Below, one piece after another: positions 17,017 through 25,900 of a stretch of 46,801 nucleotides of DNA. The translations under genes were made by a program, and so were the position numbers. The notes beneath the pieces are model-generated. The model made no database searches. It was not told the origin of the DNA and worked only from the letters and a program-made list of their open reading frames with translations. Source of the stretch: Gemmatimonadales bacterium (GTDB lineage Bacteria; Gemmatimonadota; Gemmatimonadetes; Gemmatimonadales; JACORV01); NCBI GenBank assembly GCA_030697825.1, contig JAUYOW010000331.1, positions 1 through 46,801 of the forward strand, read 5' to 3'. The stretch's first letter is position 1. Each line of letters begins with the position of its first letter.

Positions 17017-18123
17017 ATGGCCGCTGGTAGTCCGCGCGTCATCACGAGCTTGCTCGCGGGCCGGGAAGCGGCGGGACCGACGCTCCAGGAAACGCTGGAC
17101 GATTGCGCCAAGATGGGCCATCTCTGGCACCCCGAAGCCGACGACGCCGTCCGCTGCTACGCCTGTGGCCATCGGTGTCTGATCAAGCTTGGCCGCCGCG
17201 GCATCTGCAAGGTCCGCTACAACGAAGCCGGCAGCCTGTACGTGCCGCACGGCTACGTCGCGGCCCTTCAGTCCGATCCGATCGAGAAGAAGCCGTTCTT
17301 CCACGTGCTCCCCGGCTCCGACTGCGTGACCTTCGGCATGCTGGGCTGCGACTTCCATTGCGGCTACTGCCAGAATTGGCTCACCTCGCAGGCGCTGCGC
17401 GACCCGGGCGCCGGTGTCGCGCCCACACGCATCACCGCTGAGCAGCTCGTCGAGATCGGCGTCGGGCGCGGAGCCCGGGCGATCGGCTCGTCCTACAACG
17501 AGCCGCTGATAACCGCCGAATGGGCGCTGGATGTCTTCAAGGTGGCGCGTCCGGCTGGACTCAGGACGTGCTTCATCTCCAATGGCAACGCCACCGCGGA
17601 AGTGCTCGACTTCATCCGCCCCTGGACCGACTGCTACAAGATCGACTTCAAGGCCATGCAGGACCGGGCCTATCGCCAGCTGGGCGGAGTGCTCCAGCAC
17701 GTACTCGATGCTATGAAGATGGTGCACGAGCGCGGGTTCTGGATGGAGCTGGTCACGCTCGTAGTGCCGGGCTTCAACGACCACCCCGACGACTTGAAGC
17801 GCATGGCCGGCACGATTGCGGCTATCTCGCCGGACATTCCATGGCACATCACGGCGTTCCATCAGGATTACAGGATGACCGACCCGCGGAACACCACCGC
17901 CTCGGATCTCATCAAGGCGTGTGAGATCGGACGCGAGACCGGGCTCCAGTTCGTGTACGCGGGCAATCTTCCGGGTCGGGTGGGCCGATGGGAAAACACC
18001 TGGTGCCCCAGCTGCGGTGATCTCCTGATCGAGCGCTTTGGCTACCAAATTCTCCAACAGCGCATCATGGCCCAGGGCACCTGCCCATCTTGTGCCGCTC
18101 GCATCCCTGGCGTCTGGACCTGA
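17017..18123 (+). CDS. amrS: AmmeMemoRadiSam-system radical SAM enzyme
   Basis: 368 residues. The radical SAM cluster motif is GCDFHCGYCQ (C111, C115, C118; CX3CX2C). The N-terminal VRCYACGHRCLIKLGRRGIC is the zinc-finger-like segment seen in AmrS proteins, and WENTWCPSCGDLLIER with a final CPSC provides further cysteines near the C-terminus. Family members work with MEMO and AMMECR1 homologues, which are not in this window; the chemical reaction is not established. ATG 17017 has no clear Shine-Dalgarno. The downstream DCC-family gene begins 13 bp later, suggesting an operon. Confidence 0.9.
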   Translation: MAAGSPRVITSLLAGREAAGPTLQETLDDCAKMGHLWHPEADDAVRCYACGHRCLIKLGRRGICKVRYNEAGSLYVPHGYVAALQSDPIEKKPFFHVLPGSDCVTFGMLGCDFHCGYCQNWLTSQALRDPGAGVAPTRITAEQLVEIGVGRGARAIGSSYNEPLITAEWALDVFKVARPAGLRTCFISNGNATAEVLDFIRPWTDCYKIDFKAMQDRAYRQLGGVLQHVLDAMKMVHERGFWMELVTLVVPGFNDHPDDLKRMAGTIAAISPDIPWHITAFHQDYRMTDPRNTTASDLIKACEIGRETGLQFVYAGNLPGRVGRWENTWCPSCGDLLIERFGYQILQQRIMAQGTCPSCAARIPGVWT

Positions 18124-18136
18124 GTCTCTCCACGCG

Positions 18137-18526
18137 GTGACCGCCGCGCGGGAGTGGACGCTCATCTACGACGGCGACTGCGCGTTCTGCCGGCGTTGCG
18201 TCGCACTTCTCGCGCAATGGGATCGCCACGGCCGCGTGCGCGCCGTGCCGTTTCAGGAAGAGAAGGCCCTGGTCGGCCTCCCTTCGATCCCGCTCCGCGC
18301 GCTCCACCAGGCCATGCACCTCGTCGCGCCCGACGGCGCCGTGCTCCCGGGCGCCGCGGCCGTCCCCGAGATCCTGCGGCTACTGCCTGGTGGAACCCCG
18401 CTCTCCTGGGCGTTCGCAGCACCCGGCGTACCAAGGGTCGCGGCCGCGATCTACCGGGTCGTTGCCCGGAACCGTCATCGGCTGGGGTGTGGGTCCGCGA
18501 CCTGCCCGAACGGTCTCCCGGGTTGA
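18137..18526 (+). CDS. DCC-family thiol-disulfide oxidoreductase-like protein
   Basis: 129 residues. The N-terminus has WTLIYDGDCAFCRRCV, the hallmark D-x-x-C-x-x-C of the DUF393/DCC family, which has a thioredoxin-like fold. The C-terminus has the usual AIYRVVARNRHRLG followed by an extra CGSATCP pair of cysteines. By family it may handle disulfides or quinone-linked redox in the cytoplasm, but substrates are unknown. GTG 18137 lies 13 bp after amrS and is the first start giving the standard beginning. The promoter of the next gene starts 3 bp before this gene ends. Confidence 0.85.
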   Translation: MTAAREWTLIYDGDCAFCRRCVALLAQWDRHGRVRAVPFQEEKALVGLPSIPLRALHQAMHLVAPDGAVLPGAAAVPEILRLLPGGTPLSWAFAAPGVPRVAAAIYRVVARNRHRLGCGSATCPNGLPG

Positions 18527-18551
18527 ACGCCGGGGCGCTTTGGGGTACGTT
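18523..18551 (+). promoter_or_regulatory. Putative sigma70 promoter for the MIP18/SufT-like gene
   Basis: TTGAAC (18523-18528) and TACGTT (18546-18551) are spaced by exactly 17 bp. The expected transcript start is near 18558, leaving about a 20-nt leader with AAGGGAG (from 18561) before ATG 18578. It overlaps the last codons of the DCC-family gene. Confidence 0.55.
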
Positions 18552-18577
18552 GCCGTGACGAAGGGAGTTCTGAGCCG

Positions 18578-18880
18578 ATGCCAACTGAAGACCAGGTCCG
18601 AGCGGCGCTGCGCCGGGTCAAGGACCCCGAGCTGAACCTCAACATCATCGATCTCGGGCTCGTCTACGAAATCGCCGTTGACGATCAGACCGCCGATGTG
18701 CACGTGCAGATGACGCTGACTTCGCCCGGCTGCCCGGCCGGCCCCGAGATCATGTCCGATGCCCAGGCAGCCATCGAGGGCTTGGAGGGTGCCGGAAAGG
18801 TGGACATCGAGTTGGTTTGGACGCCCTACTGGACGCCCGAGCAGATCGACCCTCGGCTGAGGGCGTTCTTGGGGGGTTAG
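18578..18880 (+). CDS. MIP18/DUF59-family Fe-S assembly factor (SufT-like)
   Basis: 100 residues covering a complete DUF59 domain: VKDPELNLNIIDLGLVYEI, then VQMTLTSPGCPAGPEIM with the conserved Cys, then VELVWTP-like VDIELVWTPYWTP. Family members (SufT, PaaD, MIP18) help mature iron-sulfur proteins. It fits the SUF operon 13 kb away, although it is not part of it. It has its own promoter-like sequence and a Shine-Dalgarno AAGGGAG. Its stop codon TAG overlaps the stop TAA of the convergent rnd gene by 2 bases. Confidence 0.88.
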   Translation: MPTEDQVRAALRRVKDPELNLNIIDLGLVYEIAVDDQTADVHVQMTLTSPGCPAGPEIMSDAQAAIEGLEGAGKVDIELVWTPYWTPEQIDPRLRAFLGG

Positions 18881-20034
18881 CTCGCCAGGGCCTTGAGGAA
18901 ATCCTCGCCCAGCACTTCCACCTGCCACTTCCGCATCTCGGGGATCGTCCGCAGCGCACCCGCCGCCTTCGGCATCGCCCGCGCCACCGCTTCCAGCGTC
19001 CCCTTGGGACAAAGCACTCCAGGGTCGAGCGCGAGTCGCTCGGCCGCCGCGTTGCGTACTGTCTTGAGCCGCTCGACGCGCCCTTCGAACTTCGGGTCGG
19101 AGGCACGGCGCTCGCCGTGCGGAAAGCGCGGCAACTCCTTTTCCGGCACCGCGAGGCCACGCTCGATAGCTCCAAGGAGCGCATCGCTACGCTGCTCCAC
19201 GATCCGCGGGGAGATGCCTTTCCAGTCCTTGAGCGCCTCAGGCGTCCGCGGTCCCGCGCCCGCCAGATCGAGGAGAGCTTCGTTGGAGACCACGCGGAAG
19301 CTCGCCCGGTCCAGCTCTGCCGCGACCTCGTCCCGCCAGTGGACCAGCTCGCGCAAGAGCGCCAGGCCGCGCCGCGACAATAGCCGTGCGCCCTTGACCC
19401 GCAGGTACGAATCACCGTTGGTCTGCGGCGGTGACCAACGCAGCTTCTCCAGTCGCACGAACTCCTCTTCCGCCCACGCCAGACGCCCGTTGGCCTCGAG
19501 TGCGGCGCGGAGCGTGTCCCTTAGCGCTGGGAGATATCGGGTGTCGGTCGCGGCATAGTCGAGCATCTCGGGCGGGAGCGGCCGGCGCGACCAGTCAGCG
19601 CGCTGGTACTTCTTGTCGAGCGTCACGCCCACATGCTTCTCGAGCAGCGCCGCCAGGCCGATGGCCGGCTCGCCGAGGAGCTGCGAAGCGATTCTCGTGT
19701 CGAAGAGACGCCGGGCCCGAACGCCGTAGTCCCGGTCAAGGATGCGGAGGTCGTAATCGGCGTCGTGGAACACGACCTCGACCTTGGGGTCGGCGAGCAG
19801 CGCGCCGAGGGTGCTGACGTCGGTCACCGTGAGCGGGTCGATGATCGCCGTCTCGCGACGGCTGGAGAGCTGGATCAGGTAGATCCGGTCGACGAAACGG
19901 TGGAAGCTTGCGGCCTCCGTATCGACCGCGACCAGTGGTTCCTTCCCCACCCGCTGCACCAACGCCTCAAGCTCGGCGGCGGTGCTGACATACCGGTGCG
20001 GCGTGGGCCCTTTCGGCGCGGTCACCATAATCAA
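18877..20034 (-). CDS. rnd: Ribonuclease D
   Basis: 385 residues. The DEDDy exonuclease motifs are present: Exo I VDTEAAS, Exo II VVFHDADYDLRIL, Exo III DYAATDTRYLPAL. An HRDC domain follows (RGLALLRELVHWRDEVA, then LKDWKGISPRIVEQR). By family it trims the 3' ends of tRNA and other stable RNA in the cytoplasm. ATG 20034 and ATG 20028 are both possible starts and no strong Shine-Dalgarno is seen. The gene is convergent with the SufT-like gene; upstream is the AT-rich repeat region at 20.1 kb. Confidence 0.93.
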   Translation of the reverse strand: MIMVTAPKGPTPHRYVSTAAELEALVQRVGKEPLVAVDTEAASFHRFVDRIYLIQLSSRRETAIIDPLTVTDVSTLGALLADPKVEVVFHDADYDLRILDRDYGVRARRLFDTRIASQLLGEPAIGLAALLEKHVGVTLDKKYQRADWSRRPLPPEMLDYAATDTRYLPALRDTLRAALEANGRLAWAEEEFVRLEKLRWSPPQTNGDSYLRVKGARLLSRRGLALLRELVHWRDEVAAELDRASFRVVSNEALLDLAGAGPRTPEALKDWKGISPRIVEQRSDALLGAIERGLAVPEKELPRFPHGERRASDPKFEGRVERLKTVRNAAAERLALDPGVLCPKGTLEAVARAMPKAAGALRTIPEMRKWQVEVLGEDFLKALAS

Positions 20035-20132
20035 GGAAGCTCGCCGGGCGACGCGGCTTGGCGCAACTGCCGGGCAGTCGCTGTTTCCACCTATCCACGT
20101 CGATACTCACGGATTCTTCAACAATGACGTGT

Positions 20133-20219
20133 TGATGTGTAGATGATGTGTTGACAGACGGCAGACCTAGCTAATAACTGACGCTATGATGTATTTATGA
20201 TGTCTCGATACTGACGCTA
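20133..20219. repeat. Helically phased direct repeats TGATGT (x4) and CTGACGCTA (x2)
   Basis: TGATGT occurs at 20133, 20144, 20187 and 20198, two pairs each spaced 11 bp, one helical turn. CTGACGCTA occurs at 20178-20186 and 20211-20219, 33 bp apart, three turns. The second TGATGT pair lies between the two CTGACGCTA copies. Phased repeats around a promoter suggest a binding site for a multimeric regulator; the protein is unknown. Confidence 0.6.
20151..20177 (+). promoter_or_regulatory. Possible promoter of the thioesterase-hydrolase fusion gene
   Basis: A perfect -35 word TTGACA lies at 20151-20156. The best -10 word is TAATAA at 20172-20177, with a short 15-bp spacer, so the pairing is not certain. 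If it is used, the leader before GTG 20366 is about 180 nt. Confidence 0.35.
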
Positions 20220-20365
20220 CTATTTGCAGTGGCGCGTACATCCGGAGGTGGAAACCTCGCGAACAAGACTCGGCCGCGACGCTCGCCAAGGTACCTTCGC
20301 TCAGCTACCTTTGGACCTTCAACGTCTTTTCTTCTTCGACCTTCAACTCTTCGACGTCCTATATC

Positions 20366-21577
20366 GTGAGCCGACTCCCTCCCGTCACCATCACCGTCTA
20401 CCCGTACGACTGCGATTCGTATGGCCACCTCAACGAAGCTGCGTACCTCCAGGTCTTCGAGCGCGCGCGCTGGGAGGCCATCGCCAAGACGGCGGGGAAG
20501 GATCTTTTCCGGCGCCATGGCGTGTGGCCCGCCGTTCGGCGCGCGACGGTGGATTATCACCTGCCCGCGTTTCCGGGCGACGTGCTCGAGATCGAAGTGC
20601 AGATGGAGAAGCTGGGGCGAACGTCGATGGAGCTGCGCCAGCGCGCCAAGCGTTCGTCCGACGGCGCGCTCGTGGCCGAGGCCCATCTGGTCTTCGTGAT
20701 GATAGACGGCTCAGGGAACCCCACCCCGGTGCCGGAGGAGATCGGGGGCCTGTTCGGGACGCGGGTTTCGACCCGCGTCGGCGAGGTGGTGCGTTACGAC
20801 GTAGGCGAGGTCACGCTGGCCGCGGACGTCCGAGGCGACGGGCCGGCGCTGCTCCTCATCCACGGCTACCCGCTCGACCGCTCCATCTGGGCGCACCAGG
20901 TAGCCACCCTCGCCGGGTGGCGGCGCATCGCGCCGGACCTCCGCGGTCTAGGTCTATCCGACGCGCCGGCCGAAGGGTACTCGATGGCGGCCTATGCCGA
21001 TGACTTGGCGCGGCTGCTCGATCGTCTGCGGATAGACAAGGCTGTGATCGCCGGGCTTTCGCTGGGGGGGTACATCGCTTTCGAGATGTTGCGGCGTCAC
21101 CGGATCCGGGTGGCGGGGCTGATCCTCGCCGACACGCGGGCGGAGGCTGACGACGAGGACGCGAAGCGCGCTCGCGACGAGGCGGCTGCGCTGGCGGTGT
21201 CGAAGGGGGCGACGGCCATCGCGGAGCTGATGATCCCGCGCCTGCTCGGCCGCTCGACGCAGCAGACCCAGCCGCAGGTCGTGGACAGGCTGAGGGAGAT
21301 CATCGGCCGGGCGTCGGTGCCGGGTATCGTCGGGGCGCTGCGCGCCATGCGCGACCGGCCTGACTCCACGGCGTTGCTTCCGACGATCGATGTGCCGACG
21401 CTGGTCGTGGTGGGGCAGGAAGACGAGCTGACGCCGCCGGCTTTGGCGAAGGCGATGACCGCGGCGATCCCGTCAGCCGCGATGACGATCATTCCGAGCG
21501 CCGGCCACGTGACGTGCCTGGAGGCGCCCACAGCGGTGAGCCGGGTGTTCGCAGAGTTCCTGGAAGCGGTGAGGTAG
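20366..21577 (+). CDS. Fusion protein: hotdog (4HBT) thioesterase plus alpha/beta hydrolase
   Basis: 403 residues with two domains. Residues 1-135 form a 4HBT hotdog thioesterase: VYPYDCDSYGHLNEAAYLQV carries the probable catalytic Asp (D17) of YbgC/FadM-like acyl-CoA thioesterases. Residues about 145-403 form an alpha/beta hydrolase: LLLIHGYPLDRSIW oxyanion region, nucleophile S232 in GLSLGGY, acid D353 in GQEDELTP, and H381 in SAGHVTCLE. Both sites look complete. It probably cleaves an acyl thioester and then an ester or related bond, but the substrate is unknown. GTG 20366 is the only usable start and has no Shine-Dalgarno. It converges end to end with the ferredoxin gene. Confidence 0.88.
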   Translation: MSRLPPVTITVYPYDCDSYGHLNEAAYLQVFERARWEAIAKTAGKDLFRRHGVWPAVRRATVDYHLPAFPGDVLEIEVQMEKLGRTSMELRQRAKRSSDGALVAEAHLVFVMIDGSGNPTPVPEEIGGLFGTRVSTRVGEVVRYDVGEVTLAADVRGDGPALLLIHGYPLDRSIWAHQVATLAGWRRIAPDLRGLGLSDAPAEGYSMAAYADDLARLLDRLRIDKAVIAGLSLGGYIAFEMLRRHRIRVAGLILADTRAEADDEDAKRARDEAAALAVSKGATAIAELMIPRLLGRSTQQTQPQVVDRLREIIGRASVPGIVGALRAMRDRPDSTALLPTIDVPTLVVVGQEDELTPPALAKAMTAAIPSAAMTIIPSAGHVTCLEAPTAVSRVFAEFLEAVR

Positions 21578-21847
<270 letters not shown>

Positions 21848-21900
21848 CTATGTGCTCCAGCCATAAGGCGTTTCGGACCGGTGTTCAGGCTCCTTGGCGC

Positions 21901-21929
21901 GATTTAAGGGACGGCCGATGCGGTGTCAA
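21901..21929 (-). promoter_or_regulatory. Putative strong sigma70 promoter of the ferredoxin gene
   Basis: Read on the minus strand, TTGACA (21929-21924) and TAAATC (21906-21901) are spaced by 17 bp. The transcript would start near 21894, leaving a 47-nt leader with GGAG before ATG 21847. The -35 lies in the loop of the hairpin that ends the upstream barrel gene. Confidence 0.6.
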
Positions 21930-21951
21930 GCCCGCACGCGGCCGTCTCCTT
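21906..21951 (-). terminator. Hairpin, probable terminator of the PorV-like gene
   Basis: GACGGCCG (21910-21917) pairs perfectly with CGGCCGTC (21939-21946). An inner TGCGG/CCGCA stem extends it and AAGG/CCTT pairs outside it across a bulge. On the minus strand it comes 9 bp after the PorV-like stop and is followed by CCCTTAAAT, a weak U-run. It also contains the ferredoxin -35. Confidence 0.5.
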
Positions 21952-21959
21952 TTCGTGGC

Positions 21960-22919
21960 TCAGCGTCCGACGGTGACCCCCAAACGCTGCTGAGTGCCAA
22001 ACACGTTCGAGCCCTGGTAGGCGTAGTCCAAGGTGAGCGGGCCGAGGACCAGTCCGCCGCCGAAGCTGATCGCCTTGGTCCCGTAATCCGCGTCCGCCCC
22101 CGAAGCGAATCCGAAGCGCCCGAGCAGCTCGAAGCTCCCCGGTCTTCCGAGGCCCAGCTCGGCGCCGCCCACGATACGGCCGGGCGCACCCTTGAGGCCG
22201 ACGTAGTCGGCGGCCAGGGCCAGGTGCAGCGAGCCTTCCGGGCGCAGCGGCCGGAGCTCGATGCCGGCGCGCAGGGTTTGCGGCAACGGCGAGGAGAAGT
22301 CTGCCAGGTCCACGCTGCCGCCGACGAACTGGACGCTCGCCCCCACGGACACGGGCGCGCCGGCGCGTGCCGGCAGCCGGAGCCCGGCTGAGAAGCTCAT
22401 GGAGGAGCCGGATTCGTCAGCGACGGTCGTCGAATAGTAGTTGACCGCGGCACCCACGCTCAGCGAGCGGCCAAGCGTGAAGGCCGCCGCGCCGGTCGCG
22501 GCCAGCTCATTCGCCGACAGGGAGTTTCCCGTAGGTGTGCCTTGGCCGCCGCAGCCGTTGCACACCAGCTCATCGATGGAGCCGAGGTTGAGGTAGCGGG
22601 CCCCGACCGCGACCCTGAGAGCAGAGGCGCGGAAGCCGAGCGCCATGGAGCCTGCCTTCGCGCCGTCGAAGATGGTCTGCCCGGATGCGTGCAGCGTGAA
22701 ACCCGCCACGGTCGCGAGCCCGGCCGGGTTGGCGAACAGGCTGGCGATCCCGCCCGTGGCGGTGAGGGCGCCGCCCATCGCGGCGGCGCGCGGCACGGTG
22801 GTGAGCTGGAGTACGGTGGCGCCGGACTCGCCGTTGGCGCGGTCCACGGTCTGGGCGGAGGCGGCCGCCGTGGAAGCGGCCGCGAGCGCGAGGGCGGAGA
22901 CGACGGTTCGCATGGTCAT
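21960..22919 (-). CDS. PorV/PorQ-family outer membrane beta-barrel protein
   Basis: 319 residues with a signal peptide (VVSALALAAASTAAASAQ). It begins the mature part with ATVLQLTTVPRAAAMGGALT and ASLFANPAGLA, the typical opening of PorV/PorQ (UPF0164) proteins, followed by alternating amphipathic strands and GVTVGR at the end. In Bacteroidota PorV helps the type IX secretion system release and attach cargo. The gene starts 10 bp after the stop of the S8 protease gene on the same strand, so the two are probably co-expressed, consistent with a cargo-helper pair. AAGGCGG precedes the ATG. Confidence 0.8.
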   Translation of the reverse strand: MTMRTVVSALALAAASTAAASAQTVDRANGESGATVLQLTTVPRAAAMGGALTATGGIASLFANPAGLATVAGFTLHASGQTIFDGAKAGSMALGFRASALRVAVGARYLNLGSIDELVCNGCGGQGTPTGNSLSANELAATGAAAFTLGRSLSVGAAVNYYSTTVADESGSSMSFSAGLRLPARAGAPVSVGASVQFVGGSVDLADFSSPLPQTLRAGIELRPLRPEGSLHLALAADYVGLKGAPGRIVGGAELGLGRPGSFELLGRFGFASGADADYGTKAISFGGGLVLGPLTLDYAYQGSNVFGTQQRLGVTVGR

Positions 22920-22929
22920 GGGTACCGCC

Positions 22930-25900
22930 TTAGCGTGACGGGCTGAGAATCATGAGGCGCCGCCGCAGGATGCCGGTGCCGGTGTCGATCACCACCAGGT
23001 ACATGCCGTTAGGAAGTCCGGGTGACTCGCCGCGCACGTCCCATACGTAGCGGTTGGGCGGGAGCTGTTCCAACAGGCGCACCCGGAGTCCCGAGAAGCT
23101 GTAGATCGCGACGGACCGGGGAATCTGGTCGTAGCTGAAGATCACCTGCCCGTTCCGGACCGGGTTCTCCGAGAAGATGAACGCTTCGCCGGCGGCGAGG
23201 ATCGTGGCCGATCCGAGCGTGCTCGATCCCGCGAGCGACACCGTCGCGGGAAGCGTCGAGAGAAGACCAGTCGCGTACACCGTCGCGGGCGTCAGCCCAA
23301 GCGTGTCTCCCTGACGGAGCCGATCCGTCAGGGTGAGAACGGCGAGCAGCGTCTGCGAGCCACCCGCCGCAACGTTATGGTTGAGCCCTTTGAAGGTCGC
23401 GCTCGCCCCGGCCGCGAAAGGGTTGTTTACTGTGGCGAGCGGCGGTCCGCTCGGCACCATGCCGGTGCCTGCGGAGTCCCGGTAGAGCGCCAGCTGCTGC
23501 ACGAGTGCGCTCAGGGAGTTGCCGCTCGTCGCGGACACACGGAGCGAGTCCACCCGGGCACCTTCCAGGCTCGTGGCGCCGATGGTGAGCTGGAGCGCCG
23601 CCAGCGCCCCCACCTGAAGCCGTGCCGTTGGCGGGCTCGGCCCCGGCGCGACGGCGAGGGCGGCCTGACCGCCGATCGTGAACCGTCGGAAGGAGAAGCT
23701 CACCGGCCCGAGCTTGACGGGGCGCGTGCCGCTGTTCTTGCCCCGCGCGTAGACGTCGGCGCTGTCGAGCCGGAACTGGATCGCCTGTCCCCAGGTGGCG
23801 TTATCGGCGCCGTCGCCGAGTACCACCCACCACCGGTCTCCGGGCGGCAGGATCCCCCCGTTGCCGGGCAGGACGCGAACGACTCCCCCGCTGATGTTGA
23901 GGGAGGTGGCCAGCACCGGCTCGCCGCTGCCGGCCACCCCATTGGAGTCGAGGTCGGCGACGAGGCGCATGTTGGTCAGCGAGTTCGCCGCCAGATTGCC
24001 GGTGGTGCGTAGGATGAGCGAGTCGACGATCGTGGACTCCCCCTGGACAACGAACCGCACGTGAGCCAGCGCCAGGGCGGTCGCCGTGCGCAGCACGGCG
24101 GCGGTGTCCAGCACCGGCCCGCCGTAGGCGAGCGTGGATTGGATGATGTTCAGGCTGCTGCCGGTGACCGGTAACCCGGTCGTGACGATGGCGCTGTCGG
24201 TGACCAGGCCGCGTCCCGAGAGCGAGTCCGTCCGGAAGTCGATCGTGCCGCCCACGGTCGCCGTGATCGGGAAGTCGGCCACCACGAGCCAGTTCTTGGT
24301 CGTCGCGGCGCTCGCCCGCGGGTCGCCGCTCGGCGTGAAGCTCGCGGCGACCGTCGCGCCGGTGACGGTGCTCGCGATGGTCGCCTCGCTGCTGTCACCG
24401 GTGTCGAACACGCCGTTGCCGTTGGCGTCCCGCACCAGACGCAGGTTCTGCAGCGAAGCGGCTGGCGTCGCCGTGCCGCCTATCGTGCCGACGAACCGAC
24501 GCAGCGAGAATCCCTCGGAGGCATCGGGCGTCGCGTTGAGGCGCAGGAGCACGACATTGGGCTGGCCGGTCGTCGCAACGCTGGAAACAAGCGCACCGCC
24601 CGAGGAGGCCGCCACCGTACCGATGGCCTGGGCACGCACCACGCCTCCGCTGATCGCGATGCCCGAGAAGGTGACATCGCTGGCGTCGCTCACCTTCTGA
24701 GCGGTGATGTTCGCCGCCGCCTCGAGGTTGAGCTGGAACGTCTGTCCGTTGGTCGGTGTGCCGTTCAGGGCGTACGCCGCGAGCAGGTAGACGTTGGCGC
24801 TGACCGGGAGGTTGAGGGAGAGCCCCGTGAAGACGGCCTCACCATCGTTGGTGGGAACCGCGACCGTTCCCAGCAGCACCTCGCTTCCGCCCACCGTGCC
24901 GGTGCTGTCCACGTCCGCGTAAAGCGAAACGCCGATCACGCCCGTGGCGTCGTTGCCGGTCCCCGTCGACCGCAGGCGGATGCCGGTGAGCGTGAAGGCG
25001 TCCGTCTGGCTGCCCGACAGACGAACCTGAAGCGAGGGGATGATCGAACGCGGCAACACGAAGGGACCGCCTAGGCTGCCGTTCGAAGGTCCCGCGGTCG
25101 CGGTCAGGTTGGCGGGCGTCGCGCCCAGCGCCATCTGCACGTCGAGCTTGCCATACCCCCACGACGCATTGGGGAGCGGTGCGCCGACCGGCGAGCCGCT
25201 CGCCGTGTTGTAGGCGACGGCCGTGAAGCCGTCCGAACGCGCGCTCCCCGCGAGAATGGCGCGCACCAGTTCCGGGGTGAGTCCCGGGTTGCGTTCGAGG
25301 AGCAAGGCCGTCGAGCCCGTCACCATCGGGGCCGACATCGACGTGCCGCCCGCGATGGTGTGTACGCCGTCGGTGCCCACCAACAGCGGGTTCGGAGCCG
25401 GGGTCGTGTTGATCGAAAGCGACGAGAAGATCGCGGTGCCCGGAGCCGAAATGTCCGGCTTCTGGCGTGCCACCGCATCGCGGACGGGTCGCGATGGACC
25501 GGACGACGAGAAGGTGGCGAGATCTCCGAGTGTGGAGCGAACCGTGAATGCGACATTGTTTCCGCCCTGCGAGTTCCAGGACAGCCTGGTGGTGTGCGCC
25601 GCGACGGTGATGGCCCGCGAGGCGTTCCCCGGCGACCCGACGATGTTGCCGTTGTCCCCGCCGCCGACGATCTGGGCTTCGAGGAACGTGGCACCGAGCT
25701 GCGAGGCGTAGAGCCAGGTGTCGAAGCGCCCGTTCCCCAGACGGCGGTTCATCTGGACGGTGACCCGCCAGGTACCTGGAGCCGGTGTCTGGGTCGCCAC
25801 AGCGTCGAAGAACTCGATCTCCACTTGTCGGTCGAGGTTCTGCGGCGCGAGCCCGGAGGAGGCGTTGTCAATGAAGATACGTCCCTGCGCGTCGTCGGTC

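Larger units (their letters stand above)
20035..20365. other. 331-bp AT-rich intergenic region with repeats, between rnd and a hydrolase fusion gene
   Basis: No gene is supported here. From about 20095 to 20225 the composition is much richer in A+T than the surroundings and repeated short words occur (see the separate entries). A GAGGT-GGAA-ACCTC hairpin with a GNRA-type loop is at 20245-20258. Further on, GACCTTCAAC occurs at 20314-20323 and again at 20338-20347 in a pyrimidine-rich tract just before GTG 20366. The frame of the downstream gene is open back to 20201 but contains no ATG, GTG or TTG there. It presumably holds the divergent promoters of rnd and the fusion gene, with a long leader for the latter. 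Confidence 0.6.

Noticed and set aside
20080-20225. Chromosome origin (oriC) in the AT-rich island
   Set aside because: Only one weak DnaA-box-like word (CTATCCACG) is visible and no dnaA or dnaN is near. The parS sites hint that the origin is not far away, but this stretch is not supported as the origin itself.
20224-20365. Leader peptide or upstream gene before the fusion gene
   Set aside because: The downstream gene's own frame has no ATG, GTG or TTG before 20366, and no ribosome-binding site with a following start codon is seen in the gap.
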